Positions 46,401 to 53,953 of a DNA stretch of 64,000 nt are shown in pieces. Both the position numbers and the translations under genes were made by a program. The number at the start of each line of letters is the position of its first letter. The first letter of the stretch is position 1. Source of the stretch: Vibrio coralliirubri. GTDB lineage: Bacteria > Pseudomonadota > Gammaproteobacteria > Enterobacterales > Vibrionaceae. The notes under the pieces were generated by a model. The model was not told the origin of the DNA and made no database searches. It saw only the letters and a list, made by a program, of their open reading frames with translations. The stretch spans positions 1,488,001-1,552,000 of the forward strand of contig NZ_AP025471.1 of assembly GCF_024347375.1 (NCBI RefSeq). The letters are read 5' to 3'.

Positions 46401-46532
46401 CGTGTCCATCGCAACATCGGGATACTCTTGTAAATTGAGCTGTATTAACGACATAGCACCCGTCAGCAACACCATTACCGTAATAATTCGAGCTAAAAAT
46501 TGACGATTCGCGAAGTATGCTAAAAAGTTCAT
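43470..46532 (-). CDS. RND efflux transporter, inner-membrane permease
   Basis: A 1020-residue RND pump, typical in length. It has the N-terminal transmembrane helix, two large periplasmic loops (about 40-330 and 560-870) and the TM4 motif IGIIVDDSVIIAESIF with the two proton-relay aspartates. GVIGVLGMTGVVVNNSLVLINRI is the corresponding TM10 region. No heavy-metal signature is seen, so it probably exports drugs, bile-salt-like compounds or metabolites. It starts 2 bp after the adaptor gene's stop. No outer-membrane factor gene is present here; TolC elsewhere would serve. Confidence 0.92.
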   Translation of the reverse strand: MNFLAYFANRQFLARIITVMVLLTGAMSLIQLNLQEYPDVAMDTAEIETIYPGATAQDIELNITNPIEKELRSVDGIAYFSSESSEGRSFIEVEYLPGEDAAVILRDIQQAVDRVGNLPKDIDAPPVVTQQKTSSLDVYHFGVSLSDSNTDPASLQHYAYQLEKRINNLGGVGAIKLSGFNDREFWVEVDPEKARRYQVAFNDVSTAIEQHNLSQSDGFVESWSQEQKIVTMTKVASTDDVSGIVIKALDSGQIVRVSDVATVIDTFARATEDPVLSGKPAVIFSITNSGSADVTATIDSIKALLTKESERIGDQFIFQTSLDLGKDMSEKFAIVATNGAIGLVLVLLILSMILQRRVAFWVSVSIPFCVLGVMIVLPIMGLNLDSITLAALLLVIGIIVDDSVIIAESIFQEKEAGKKGVDAAVSGTLKVIKPLMASLVTTALVFIPMMFIPGTMGKAVAVIPITVIAALVFSFIECTLTLPAHLASAKESTPKPLEKDRFEWIANHYRSLLNFALNYKKSVIALALVGFAVSGFLVSSLKVDIFPTEAGKYIEVYTEVKAGTPLSKVREAHLSIEQAIESLPETELVSYELVYSSPVSQGVINLTNFDQRSRSAEQIIAELNEELKVVSEGMFIKFSIDAGGPPPGEPVEVRVLGGTESERNQTVDLVMAWLKDYQGVTSVNHSEALKDPQLNIVPQYHWLAKYNLTVSDLSNALRVGFDGNSVTSTWLGDQEVDIRVVLDEQFRDIEKLKTTKIYTADGQQVPLSRLATVEQIEIPRLIKHYNGEREVTVSAALSDESISPVALSDELVTELNGQYPSNVTISVGGEAESTNETMSGFMVVFPAAMVAIYFVLAVMFNSLLQPLLIMAVIPFAIMASLMALVVHMQPMSLFGLIGVLGMTGVVVNNSLVLINRINELRTEGLEAIDAVTQAAVSRLRPIVMTSVTTVAGLLPLAYGLGGTDVFMGPMSLTLGYGLLFSLPVVLLVIPAMYALFFSKGSAERAKSCSQADLEANHKGS

Positions 46533-46534
46533 CT

Positions 46535-47359
46535 CTACTGCCCTTTACCTTGGTTCGAGTCCGATGTTGCTTGAGCCGTTGTGATATTTTTCACTGCAAG
46601 ATCTGTCGAGGCGTACACCGACATACCCGGCTTAAATTGATGACCTTGGTTGGTGATCTCGACCAAGACTGGGTAGGTCAAATTTTGCATCTCGACACCA
46701 ATACGCTGCACGTTCGCTTCCATCTTGAGTTCTGGGTTGGTTTCAGACCACACCACCACATCCTGACCGACCGTAAAGTGCTTTAAGTCATACTCACTCG
46801 CCATGAATGACAAGGTGACTTTATCGATGTTGACCACTTCATAGAGCAAATCACCTTCACTCACCCAAGCGCCTGATTGCGCAGGTTTGTTAGAGATATA
46901 GCCAGAGATAAGAGACTCAATTTGCGTATTTTCGAGATCGACTTGAGATTGTTGATAGTCAATTTGAGCAACAGAAACAGCCGCTTTGGCACTGAGAAAC
47001 TCGGCACGTGCTGTATCTAACTCTCCTATTGAAAGGCTGTTCTTTTTGATGAGTGCTTGATAGCGGTTATAGGTTGCTTTTCGTAATGCAAGATCCGCTT
47101 CTGCAAGCGCAAGATTGGCCTTCGCTTTGTTAACACTAAACTTAAAATCATCGGCTTTAATTTGAGCAAGTAGTTGCTGTTGGTTTACAGCATCTCCCAC
47201 TTCAAGGTTATTCATCTCAACAACGCCAGGCACCTCAGCCACAATACTGTGTTTGTTCAACCCTTGAACATGGCCGATCAGCTCTGTTGCTTGAGCTGTT
47301 GATACTTGAGTTGTAAACACTCCGAGAAGTGCTGCAAGCGCTATGATTTTAGTTTTCAT
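46535..47359 (-). CDS. RND efflux periplasmic adaptor (membrane fusion protein)
   Basis: A 274-residue adaptor with a signal peptide (KTKIIALAALLGVFTTQVSTAQA, cut near residue 24). It has the lipoyl-like barrel (VEMNNLEVGDAVNQQQLLAQI), an alpha-helical hairpin (about residues 65-125, with ANLALAEADLALRKATYNRYQ), and the beta-barrel part. At 274 residues it is shorter than usual RND adaptors (about 370), lacking much of the C-terminal membrane-proximal domain, so it may be a minimal form. It forms an operon with the pump, with a TetR gene upstream on the same strand. Confidence 0.88.
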   Translation of the reverse strand: MKTKIIALAALLGVFTTQVSTAQATELIGHVQGLNKHSIVAEVPGVVEMNNLEVGDAVNQQQLLAQIKADDFKFSVNKAKANLALAEADLALRKATYNRYQALIKKNSLSIGELDTARAEFLSAKAAVSVAQIDYQQSQVDLENTQIESLISGYISNKPAQSGAWVSEGDLLYEVVNIDKVTLSFMASEYDLKHFTVGQDVVVWSETNPELKMEANVQRIGVEMQNLTYPVLVEITNQGHQFKPGMSVYASTDLAVKNITTAQATSDSNQGKGQ

Positions 47360-47709
47360 AATTCGACCCTCACCTATTGATGCAATCTATTATTGAACTG
47401 GCTTTGTCGAATTAAAGTCAAAGTCGATGCTAGATTTATAAAGAATTTGATGAAATTTCATTTTTTTGATCAACGCTATCCATTAGAGATAAGTTCGACA
47501 TGATTTTAGGTTGGCTACATTTTGGGTAGGGGCAGGTCTTTGGATCGGATAGAGGCTTGAACGCAGTCGTATTTTGGTTGTTGAAGACAATATCGAACGA
47601 CAACTCATTATTGTCGATTTCTAAAGGTCACTCTTCCATAAAGCAACGCATACAAAAAAGGACATCGAGTGATGTCCTTTTTTTTATAAAATTGAGTTCG
47701 ACTAGCTAA
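47360..47709. other. Intergenic region upstream of the RND operon
   Basis: 350 bp without a gene. It holds the promoter of the RND operon. A strong terminator at 47654-47685 serves the TetR gene. GTCGA occurs twice near 47408 and 47420 with AAAGTCAA between them, but no clear RutR box was seen. Confidence 0.5.
47654..47685 (-). terminator. Intrinsic terminator after tetR-like gene
   Basis: AAAAAAGGACATC / GATGTCCTTTTTT stem with a GAGT loop and T runs on both strands. It separates the regulator from the RND operon. Confidence 0.85.
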
Positions 47710-48324
47710 CTAAGCTTTTCCTTTCACACCACAGCCTTTAATCACTAGCTGCGTGATAAATTCAGCGGCATCGGCATAGTCTTTATCATCGAGCTGTTCT
47801 TTCTGCATCACGCTGCAAATCTGCCAGCCAAAATCGGCGTAGGTTTGAGTGGCTGCCCAGATGGTGAACATCAAGTGATGAGCGGGAACATCGTCCATTA
47901 AGCCTTGCGCCGACCATGTCGAGAACTTATCAAGAATCATCTGGGATTGCTTATACAGCTCGTCACCAATCTCTTTCGGCAACACTTTCGCACCCGACAT
48001 CACTTCATTGGCAAATACCTTAGAAGCATGTGGATGGTCGCGAGAAATGATCAGCTTGGTTTGAATATATTGGGATAGGGCCTCAACAGGATCGCTGAGC
48101 TCTTCAATCGGACGAGACGCTTCTAGTAAGGGCTGAGTGACGGTTTCAAGCACAGCGTTGTAGAGCTTATCTTTAGAGCTGAAATAATAGAATACGTTGG
48201 GCTTGGGAATGTCGGCCGCTTTCGCGATATCGGCCATTTTTGTTGCAGCATAACCATGAGTGGCGAATTGTTCACACGCGACTTCGATGATTAAATCTTG
48301 ATTCTTTTGTCTGATCCTAGACAT
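47710..48324 (-). CDS. TetR-family regulator, RutR-like
   Basis: A 204-residue regulator. The N-terminal TetR helix-turn-helix is FATHGYAATKMADIAKAADIPKPNVFYYFSSKDKLYNAVLE (split over residues 17-57). The ligand domain resembles E. coli RutR: KLIISRDHPHASKVFANEVMSG and HHLMFTIWAATQTYADFGWQI match the RutR type. RutR senses uracil or thymine and controls pyrimidine use and xanthine dehydrogenase. The ATG at 48324 is chosen because the upstream extension lacks family sequence. Two RutR-box-like palindromes lie before xdhA. It also lies next to RND and glyoxylate genes, which are alternative targets. Confidence 0.85.
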   Translation of the reverse strand: MSRIRQKNQDLIIEVACEQFATHGYAATKMADIAKAADIPKPNVFYYFSSKDKLYNAVLETVTQPLLEASRPIEELSDPVEALSQYIQTKLIISRDHPHASKVFANEVMSGAKVLPKEIGDELYKQSQMILDKFSTWSAQGLMDDVPAHHLMFTIWAATQTYADFGWQICSVMQKEQLDDKDYADAAEFITQLVIKGCGVKGKA

Positions 48325-48426
48325 ATTGCATCCTTTACAGCTCGTTACTGAAATCATAGTAATCAACGTGCTTCATTAGTCCAGAAGATAATTTCAGAAC
48401 TCAAGGTCACCGCATTGATAACAATA

Positions 48427-48463
48427 AAATGGCCGCTCTATTTGTTAAGAAGCGACCATTCCA
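48427..48463 (-). terminator. Probable terminator of the gcl operon
   Basis: AATGG-C-CGCT and AGCG-A-CCATT form an imperfect stem around a twelve-base loop; on the minus strand it is followed by a T-rich stretch. Weaker than the other terminators because of the mismatch. Confidence 0.45.
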
Positions 48464-48487
48464 TACTGTGTTTTTGAACTGTTCAAA

Positions 48488-49798
48488 TTAAAGAATCAAT
48501 ATCGCGCGGAAGTCATTCACATTGGTCAGCGTTGGCCCCGTGGTAAGAAGCACATCGACTTGTTTGAAGAAATCGTAACTGTTATTCGCATCGAGGTAAT
48601 CTTGCGCTTTAAGCGACAGGCTCGAACCTTGTTGCCATGTTTGAGGGGTTATCCATGCGCCAGCATTGTCTTCCACGCCATCAATCCCGTCGGTATCAGC
48701 AGCTAAAGCGAAGATATTGTCTTGGCCTTTAAGCTCGTTATATAGGCTCAACAAGAACTCACAATTACGCCCACCGCGACCATCGCCTTTAACGGTTACC
48801 GTGGTTTCCCCGCCAGAAAGTATCACGCAAGGCGTCTCAAATGGGTGCTTATGATTAGCCACTTGCTTAGCCAGCGCTGCGTGAACTTTCGCGACATCTC
48901 GCGCTTCTCCCTCTATACAATCACTCAACACATAAGCCGGAATGCCTAAGCCTTCAGCCTCTGCCGCAGCGGATTCCAATGCCGACATCGGGGTGGCGAT
49001 AATATGGTGCTCGGCGTTTTTCCAGCACTCATCATCCGGCTTTACCGTTTCTGACTCTGGGTTGTTCAACCATTCGAATGCCGAAGGTGGTGTTTCAATT
49101 CGATAGCGTTCCAGTATTGCCATCGCATCAAAACGGGTGGTGGTGTCTGGTACGGTCGGGCCCGATGCAATCACACTGATGTCATCGCCCGGCACATCTG
49201 AAATCACCAGTGACACGACTCGTGCTGGATAAGCGGCTTTCGCTAATCGCCCACCTTTAATCGAAGATAAATGCTTACGAACGCAGTTCATCTCATCAAT
49301 AGCGGCGCCTGATTTAAGCAACGCCTTATTGATTTGTTGTTTCTCTGCCAAGCTGATGTCGCCACCGGGCAAGCTTAGTAATGCAGAGCCACCGCCAGAC
49401 AGTAGGCAAATCACTGTGTCGTCAGCACTCAGATCGTTTACTAACTCCAGCATACGTTGGCTCACTTCTAAGCCCATCGCATCTGGGACTGGGTGGGCCG
49501 CTTCGATCACCTCAATATGTTCGCAAGGGGCGGTGTGCTCATAACGAGTCACCACCAAGCCTTCAAGGTCACGCAGTGCAAGGTCTTGTTGTTTCTTTGC
49601 CTGCCAAACCGCTTCAAGCTCTGCTGCCATTGACGCGGCCGCTTTTCCTGCTCCTATCACCACAGTACGCCCAGCTTGGTTAGCAGAGCGATAAAAAATG
49701 TCTTGAGGAAGAAAAGGTTCGATGTGATTTTTAGGTAGCGCCTGATTAACAGCACTTGAGAAAAGGGTTTGCAGAAACTGCTTAGCATCAATGTCCAT
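48488..49798 (-). CDS. Glycerate 2-kinase, MOFRL family (TtuD/GckA-type)
   Basis: A 436-residue protein of the glycerate kinase type-2 family (DUF4147 plus C-terminal MOFRL domain), which makes 2-phosphoglycerate from glycerate. Some members were named hydroxypyruvate reductase (TtuD). Family marks are VIGAGKAAASMAAELE, CLLSGGGSALLSLPGG, GKALIDEMN-type NCVRKHLSSIKGGRLA, and in the C-terminal domain ILSGGETTVTVKGDGRGGRNCEFLL and AADTDGIDGVEDNAGAWI. It is the last gene of the glyoxylate operon, receiving glycerate from GlxR. It is unrelated in fold to the GarK-type kinase at 32231-33394. Confidence 0.9.
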   Translation of the reverse strand: MDIDAKQFLQTLFSSAVNQALPKNHIEPFLPQDIFYRSANQAGRTVVIGAGKAAASMAAELEAVWQAKKQQDLALRDLEGLVVTRYEHTAPCEHIEVIEAAHPVPDAMGLEVSQRMLELVNDLSADDTVICLLSGGGSALLSLPGGDISLAEKQQINKALLKSGAAIDEMNCVRKHLSSIKGGRLAKAAYPARVVSLVISDVPGDDISVIASGPTVPDTTTRFDAMAILERYRIETPPSAFEWLNNPESETVKPDDECWKNAEHHIIATPMSALESAAAEAEGLGIPAYVLSDCIEGEARDVAKVHAALAKQVANHKHPFETPCVILSGGETTVTVKGDGRGGRNCEFLLSLYNELKGQDNIFALAADTDGIDGVEDNAGAWITPQTWQQGSSLSLKAQDYLDANNSYDFFKQVDVLLTTGPTLTNVNDFRAILIL

Positions 49799-50040
49799 CA
49801 GCCACTCCTTAGTTGACGGAGAAAAAAAGAACCCCGATACAAGGCCAAAGGGTGCCTGCTAAGATCAAGTTGGAAAGGAACAACTTCAACCTCTGCCTCG
49901 TATCAGGAACGCGTATAAAAGGAGACGAAACTACGCGATTTATAAACAAACTGTTGGGCTACAAATCGATAGCAGCCCTAATTAATTAACGGATAATCGG
50001 TAGATTGACTAACCACTAAACGAACAAACCGTTAACTAGA

Positions 50041-50937
50041 TTAACGAATCGAGTGGTCAGAGCGTTTCTCAATCGCTTGGATAAGCGCAGAGTGGTCCCA
50101 ACCTTCACCGCCCATTTCGGCGCACTCACCAAACAACTCCTGAGCATTCGCTGTATTCGGCAGTGCAACACCTAATTCTTGTGCGCCCGTTAGCGCTAAG
50201 TTCAGATCTTTCTGGTGAAGTGAGATTCTAAAGCCAGGATCAAAGGTGCCTTCAACCATGCGCTCGCCGTGCACTTCCAAGATCTTAGAGTTAGCAAAGC
50301 CACCCAATAGAGCCTGACGTACGCGTGCTGGATCGGCACCAGCTTTTGAAGCAAAGACTAACGCTTCAGACACGGCTTCGATATTCAACGCCACAATGAT
50401 CTGGTTAGCCACTTTGCACGTTTGACCTGCACCGTTGTCGCCTACCAGCGTGATGTTCTTACCCATGATTTCAAATAGCGGACGTGCTTTATCAAAGGCG
50501 TCTTGCTCACCGCCGACCATGATAGTCAGCGCTGCATTGATAGCGCCTACTTCGCCACCTGATACCGGAGCATCAAGGTATGAAGCACCGCCTTCGTTGA
50601 TTCGCGCAGCAATGGCTTTGGTTGCGATTGGCGAGATAGAACTCATATCGATAACCAGTTTTCCAGCAGCGCCACCGGCGGTGAGGCCTTGCTCGACGCC
50701 GTTGTCACCAAACAGGACATCTTCAACTTGAGGTGTATTTGGCACCATTAGGATAATGACATCCGCCGCCTCTGCCGCTTCCGCAGGTGAATGGCAGACC
50801 GTTGCGCCTGCTGCCACAAGATCGGCAGGTGCTGCATTAAAGTGATCCGACAGAATCAAATCGTGACCTGCTTTTTGAAGGTTACTCGCCATAGGTTTCC
50901 CCATGATGCCAGTTCCGATAAATGCAATTTTAGACAT
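50041..50937 (-). CDS. glxR: 2-hydroxy-3-oxopropionate (tartronate semialdehyde) reductase
   Basis: A 298-residue beta-hydroxyacid dehydrogenase reducing tartronate semialdehyde, made by Gcl, to D-glycerate with NAD(P)H. The N-terminal Rossmann motif is FIGTGIMGKPMASNLQKAGH, the substrate loop YLDAPVSGGEVGA, and the catalytic lysine lies in GQTCKVANQI. E. coli has two such enzymes, GarR and GlxR; I use glxR because of the gcl-hyi neighbours, but the sequence alone does not decide. The gene follows hyi after 37 bp and precedes the glycerate 2-kinase by 242 bp. Confidence 0.92.
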   Translation of the reverse strand: MSKIAFIGTGIMGKPMASNLQKAGHDLILSDHFNAAPADLVAAGATVCHSPAEAAEAADVIILMVPNTPQVEDVLFGDNGVEQGLTAGGAAGKLVIDMSSISPIATKAIAARINEGGASYLDAPVSGGEVGAINAALTIMVGGEQDAFDKARPLFEIMGKNITLVGDNGAGQTCKVANQIIVALNIEAVSEALVFASKAGADPARVRQALLGGFANSKILEVHGERMVEGTFDPGFRISLHQKDLNLALTGAQELGVALPNTANAQELFGECAEMGGEGWDHSALIQAIEKRSDHSIR

Positions 50938-50974
50938 GTTGTTCTCCTTAACGTTTGAGGGTTACCAGACGCAA

Positions 50975-51751
50975 TTAACGGTACTGGTGTAGCCAACCAA
51001 GGCCTTCTGTCGTTGTTGTTTTCGGCTTGTATTCGCAGCCAACCCAGCCTTGATAGCCAAGTTCATCAAGATAATTGAGCACGAATGGGTAATTGATTTC
51101 TCCCGTCCCCGGTTCGTGTCGACCTGGATTGTCAGCCAGTTGCACGTGTGCGATTTGGCCAATGTTTTGTTGTATGGTCGGCGTAAGATCGCCTTCCATA
51201 ATTTGCATGTGATAAATATCGTATTGGATAGAAAGGTTATCGCTCCCTACCTCTTTGATGATCGCTTTGGCTTGCTCAGTCGTGTTTAAGAAGAAGCCCG
51301 GAATATCACGGGTATTGATCGCCTCTATCACTAAGCTAATGCCTTCTGCTGCTAGCGCGTTCGCCGCGTAATGCAGGTTAATCACAAACGCCGATTGCGC
51401 ATCTTGTTGGGTCACACCTTGCGGAACAATCCCGGCCAAGCAATTCACTTGAGTACAACCGAGCGCTTTTGCGTAAGCGATGGCTTGAGGTACACCCGCT
51501 TGAAACTCTTCAACTCGTGCTGGGTCGACCGCGATACCACGGTCGCCAGCGTCCCAATCACCCGCAGGCAAGTTAAATAGCACTTGCTCTAGGTTATTAG
51601 CATCAAGCTTTGCTTTGATTGCCTGAGCATCAAAGGCGTAAGGGAAAAGATACTCCACACCTTGAAAGCCCGCTTCTGCGGCAGCTTCAAAGCGATCCAT
51701 AAAATCAACTTCCGTGAATAACATTGACAAGTTTGCTGCAAATTTTGCCAT
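50975..51751 (-). CDS. hyi: Hydroxypyruvate isomerase
   Basis: A 258-residue TIM-barrel isomerase that interconverts hydroxypyruvate and tartronate semialdehyde. Family segments are FAANLSMLFTEVDFMDRF at the start, GFQGVEYLFPYAFDA, ISLVIEAINTRDIPGFFLN (catalytic glutamate), YDIYHMQIMEGDL, HVQLADNPGRHEPGTGEI and the second glutamate in VGCEYKPK. It lies in the classical gcl-hyi-glxR order, 116 bp after gcl. An isomerase here lets hydroxypyruvate enter the same route. Confidence 0.93.
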   Translation of the reverse strand: MAKFAANLSMLFTEVDFMDRFEAAAEAGFQGVEYLFPYAFDAQAIKAKLDANNLEQVLFNLPAGDWDAGDRGIAVDPARVEEFQAGVPQAIAYAKALGCTQVNCLAGIVPQGVTQQDAQSAFVINLHYAANALAAEGISLVIEAINTRDIPGFFLNTTEQAKAIIKEVGSDNLSIQYDIYHMQIMEGDLTPTIQQNIGQIAHVQLADNPGRHEPGTGEINYPFVLNYLDELGYQGWVGCEYKPKTTTTEGLGWLHQYR

Positions 51752-51867
51752 GACTCTGTCCTTATTCTTTATTTGGTGAAACTATGACTGTTGAGTGAAG
51801 CCTCGCTCTATTGGAGGCTTTTCCGTAGAGCTAAGCCTCAGCTCTACGGATACACATGACTTAATGA

Positions 51868-53640
51868 TTACTTGTACGCCAGCGCCGTTGGGGCATCGCC
51901 GCGGCTTTCGGCAAGCGGTTCAAACTCGTTAATAGCATTGATCTCTACGCCCATCGCAATGTTGGTTACTCGCTCAAGAATCAGTTCAACGACCACTGGC
52001 ACCTTGTGCTTGTTCATCAGCTCTTTTGCTTGCTCAAACGCAGCGGCAATTTGCTCTGGTTCACGAACTCGAATCGCCTTACAACCTAAACCTTCAACAA
52101 CCGCAACATGGTCAACGCCGTAGCCTTCAAGCTCTGGTGCATTCTGGTTATCAAACGCCAGTTGTACACAATAATCGATATCAAATTGGCGCTGTGCTTG
52201 GCGAATCAAACCTAGGTATGAGTTGTTCACCAACACATGAATGTATGGCAGGTTGAATTGCGCGCCGACCGCCAGTTCTTCGATCATGAATTGGAAATCG
52301 TAGTCACCAGAGATAGCAACGATATCGCGATTTCGATCGGCGGCTCGTACGCCTAATGCAGCGGGTGTAGTCCAACCTAGTGGACCTGCTTGGCCACAGT
52401 TGATCCAGTTACGAGGCTTATAAACATGCAGGAACTGAGCGGCGGCGATTTGCGACAAACCAATGGTGCTCACATAACAAGTATCACGACCAAATGCCTT
52501 ATTCATCTCTTCATAAACACGCATCGGTTTCATTGGCGCTTCATCGAAATTGGTTTTACGCAGCATGGTCGACTTGCGTTCCTGACACTCACTTGCCCAA
52601 GCATTTCGATTCGGCAGTTTGCCAGCGTCACGCCACTCTTGCGCCACTTCAACCATTAGCTCTAGTGCAGCTTTCGCATCAGAGACAATGCCTAAATCAG
52701 GACAGAACACACGGCCGATTTGGGTTGGTTCAATGTCGACGTGTACGAACTTGCGGCCTTCGGTGTAAACATCCACAGAACCGGTATGACGGTTTGCCCA
52801 ACGGTTACCCACACCAAACACAAAGTCAGAGTTGAGCATGGTTTCGTTACCGTAACGGTGGGACGTTTGTAGCCCCACCATGCCCGCCATTAAGTCATGA
52901 TCATCCGGGATCGATCCCCAGCCCATTAAGGTTGGAATCACAGGAACACCAGTGATCTCGGCAAACTGCTGCAACAATTCGGACGCGCCAGCATTAATCA
53001 CGCCACCACCGGATACAATCAGCGGTTTTTCCGATTGAGACATCATGGTTAATGCTTTCTCAACCTGCGCGCGGGTTGCTTGCGGCTTATAAGGTTCTAG
53101 CGGTTCATAGGTATCGATATCAAATTCAATCTCAGCCAGCTGAACATCAATCGGTAGATCAATCAGGATTGGACCAGGACGACCCGAACGCATTAAATGA
53201 AAGGCTTTTTGAAATGCGCGTGGCACTTGTGCAGGTTCCAGTACCGTGGTTGCCCACTTAGTCACAGGCTTAGCGATAGATTCAATGTCGACCGCTTGGA
53301 AATCTTCTTTGTGAAGACGAGCACGTGGCGCTTGGCCTGTGATGCATAGAATTGGGATCGAATCTGCAGACGCCGAATAAAGCCCCGTGATCATGTCCGT
53401 TCCCGCAGGACCAGAAGTACCAATACACACACCTATATTGCCTTGATTAGTGCGCGTGTACCCTTCAGCCATATGAGATGCACCCTCTACATGACGAGCT
53501 AAGACGTGGTCGATTCCTCCGAGCTTTTTCATAGCCGCATACATAGGGTTAATTGCTGCGCCGGGAACACCAAATGCGATGTCTACACCTTCACGTTTAA
53601 GCACCTCTACCGCTGCTTCAATCGCTTTCATAATTGCCAT
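51868..53640 (-). CDS. gcl: Glyoxylate carboligase
   Basis: A 590-residue thiamine-diphosphate enzyme that joins two glyoxylates into tartronate semialdehyde with loss of CO2. Very similar to E. coli Gcl: [34 protein letters not shown] (valine, instead of the catalytic glutamate usual for this enzyme superfamily, is typical of Gcl), [19 protein letters not shown], then [17 protein letters not shown] and the ThDP-binding [20 protein letters not shown] is five bases before the ATG at 53640. It is the first gene of the operon and is divergent from aceB; two GntR-type palindromes lie in the shared upstream region. Confidence 0.95.
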   Translation of the reverse strand: MAIMKAIEAAVEVLKREGVDIAFGVPGAAINPMYAAMKKLGGIDHVLARHVEGASHMAEGYTRTNQGNIGVCIGTSGPAGTDMITGLYSASADSIPILCITGQAPRARLHKEDFQAVDIESIAKPVTKWATTVLEPAQVPRAFQKAFHLMRSGRPGPILIDLPIDVQLAEIEFDIDTYEPLEPYKPQATRAQVEKALTMMSQSEKPLIVSGGGVINAGASELLQQFAEITGVPVIPTLMGWGSIPDDHDLMAGMVGLQTSHRYGNETMLNSDFVFGVGNRWANRHTGSVDVYTEGRKFVHVDIEPTQIGRVFCPDLGIVSDAKAALELMVEVAQEWRDAGKLPNRNAWASECQERKSTMLRKTNFDEAPMKPMRVYEEMNKAFGRDTCYVSTIGLSQIAAAQFLHVYKPRNWINCGQAGPLGWTTPAALGVRAADRNRDIVAISGDYDFQFMIEELAVGAQFNLPYIHVLVNNSYLGLIRQAQRQFDIDYCVQLAFDNQNAPELEGYGVDHVAVVEGLGCKAIRVREPEQIAAAFEQAKELMNKHKVPVVVELILERVTNIAMGVEINAINEFEPLAESRGDAPTALAYK

Positions 53641-53657
53641 TCGAACCTCCAGTTCAG

Positions 53658-53669
53658 ATTGTATACAAT
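53658..53669. promoter_or_regulatory. Predicted GntR operator, gcl side
   Basis: ATTGTATACAAT, a perfect 12-bp palindrome, 18 bp upstream of the gcl start codon. At this position binding would block RNA polymerase or the ribosome-binding site. Confidence 0.65.
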
Positions 53670-53911
53670 TAAACTAACTTTTGTGTACTATGAACCATCC
53701 TCGCTATTTATCAACCCCAAAATGAAACAATTTCGTTACATCACACTGCTATTTTGAGTAAGCACCCACCCTGAAAAGCTTACAATTCATTGCTTTACAT
53801 AAAATATCTTTACGTAAAAATAAATCACAAAAAGACCAAATGATAAATAAATGTTAAATACCCTTTGCTTGTTTACAATTTATGCAATATAAATATCCTT
53901 AAAAAGAGCAT

Positions 53912-53923
53912 TTTGTATACAAA
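53912..53923. promoter_or_regulatory. Predicted GntR operator, aceB side
   Basis: TTTGTATACAAA, a perfect 12-bp palindrome with the same TGTATACA core, about 31 bp before the aceB start. Confidence 0.65.
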
Positions 53924-53953
53924 GTGACATCGTATTGTTCAAAGGAGACAACA

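Larger units (their letters stand above)
53641..53953. other. Divergent promoter region gcl / aceB
   Basis: 313 bp without a gene, AT-rich. It contains two predicted GntR sites (listed), a degenerate one (TGTGTACT at 53682-53689), and two TTTACRTAAA repeats (53794-53803 and 53809-53818) resembling the repeat upstream of marR at 56747-56820. A weak RutR-like match occurs at 53832-53847. Confidence 0.55.

Noticed and set aside
47360..47709. GTCGA repeats upstream of the RND operon as a defined operator
   Set aside because: The repeats are short and imperfect and show no palindrome typical of TetR-family sites.
48325..48487. RutR box in the promoter of the RutR-like gene itself
   Set aside because: Only a lone GGTCA-type half site was found, so autoregulation is not supported by sequence.
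53832..53847. A RutR-like box before aceB (AAGACCAAATGATAAA)
   Set aside because: Only 10 of 14 positions match and the region is AT-rich, so chance is likely.
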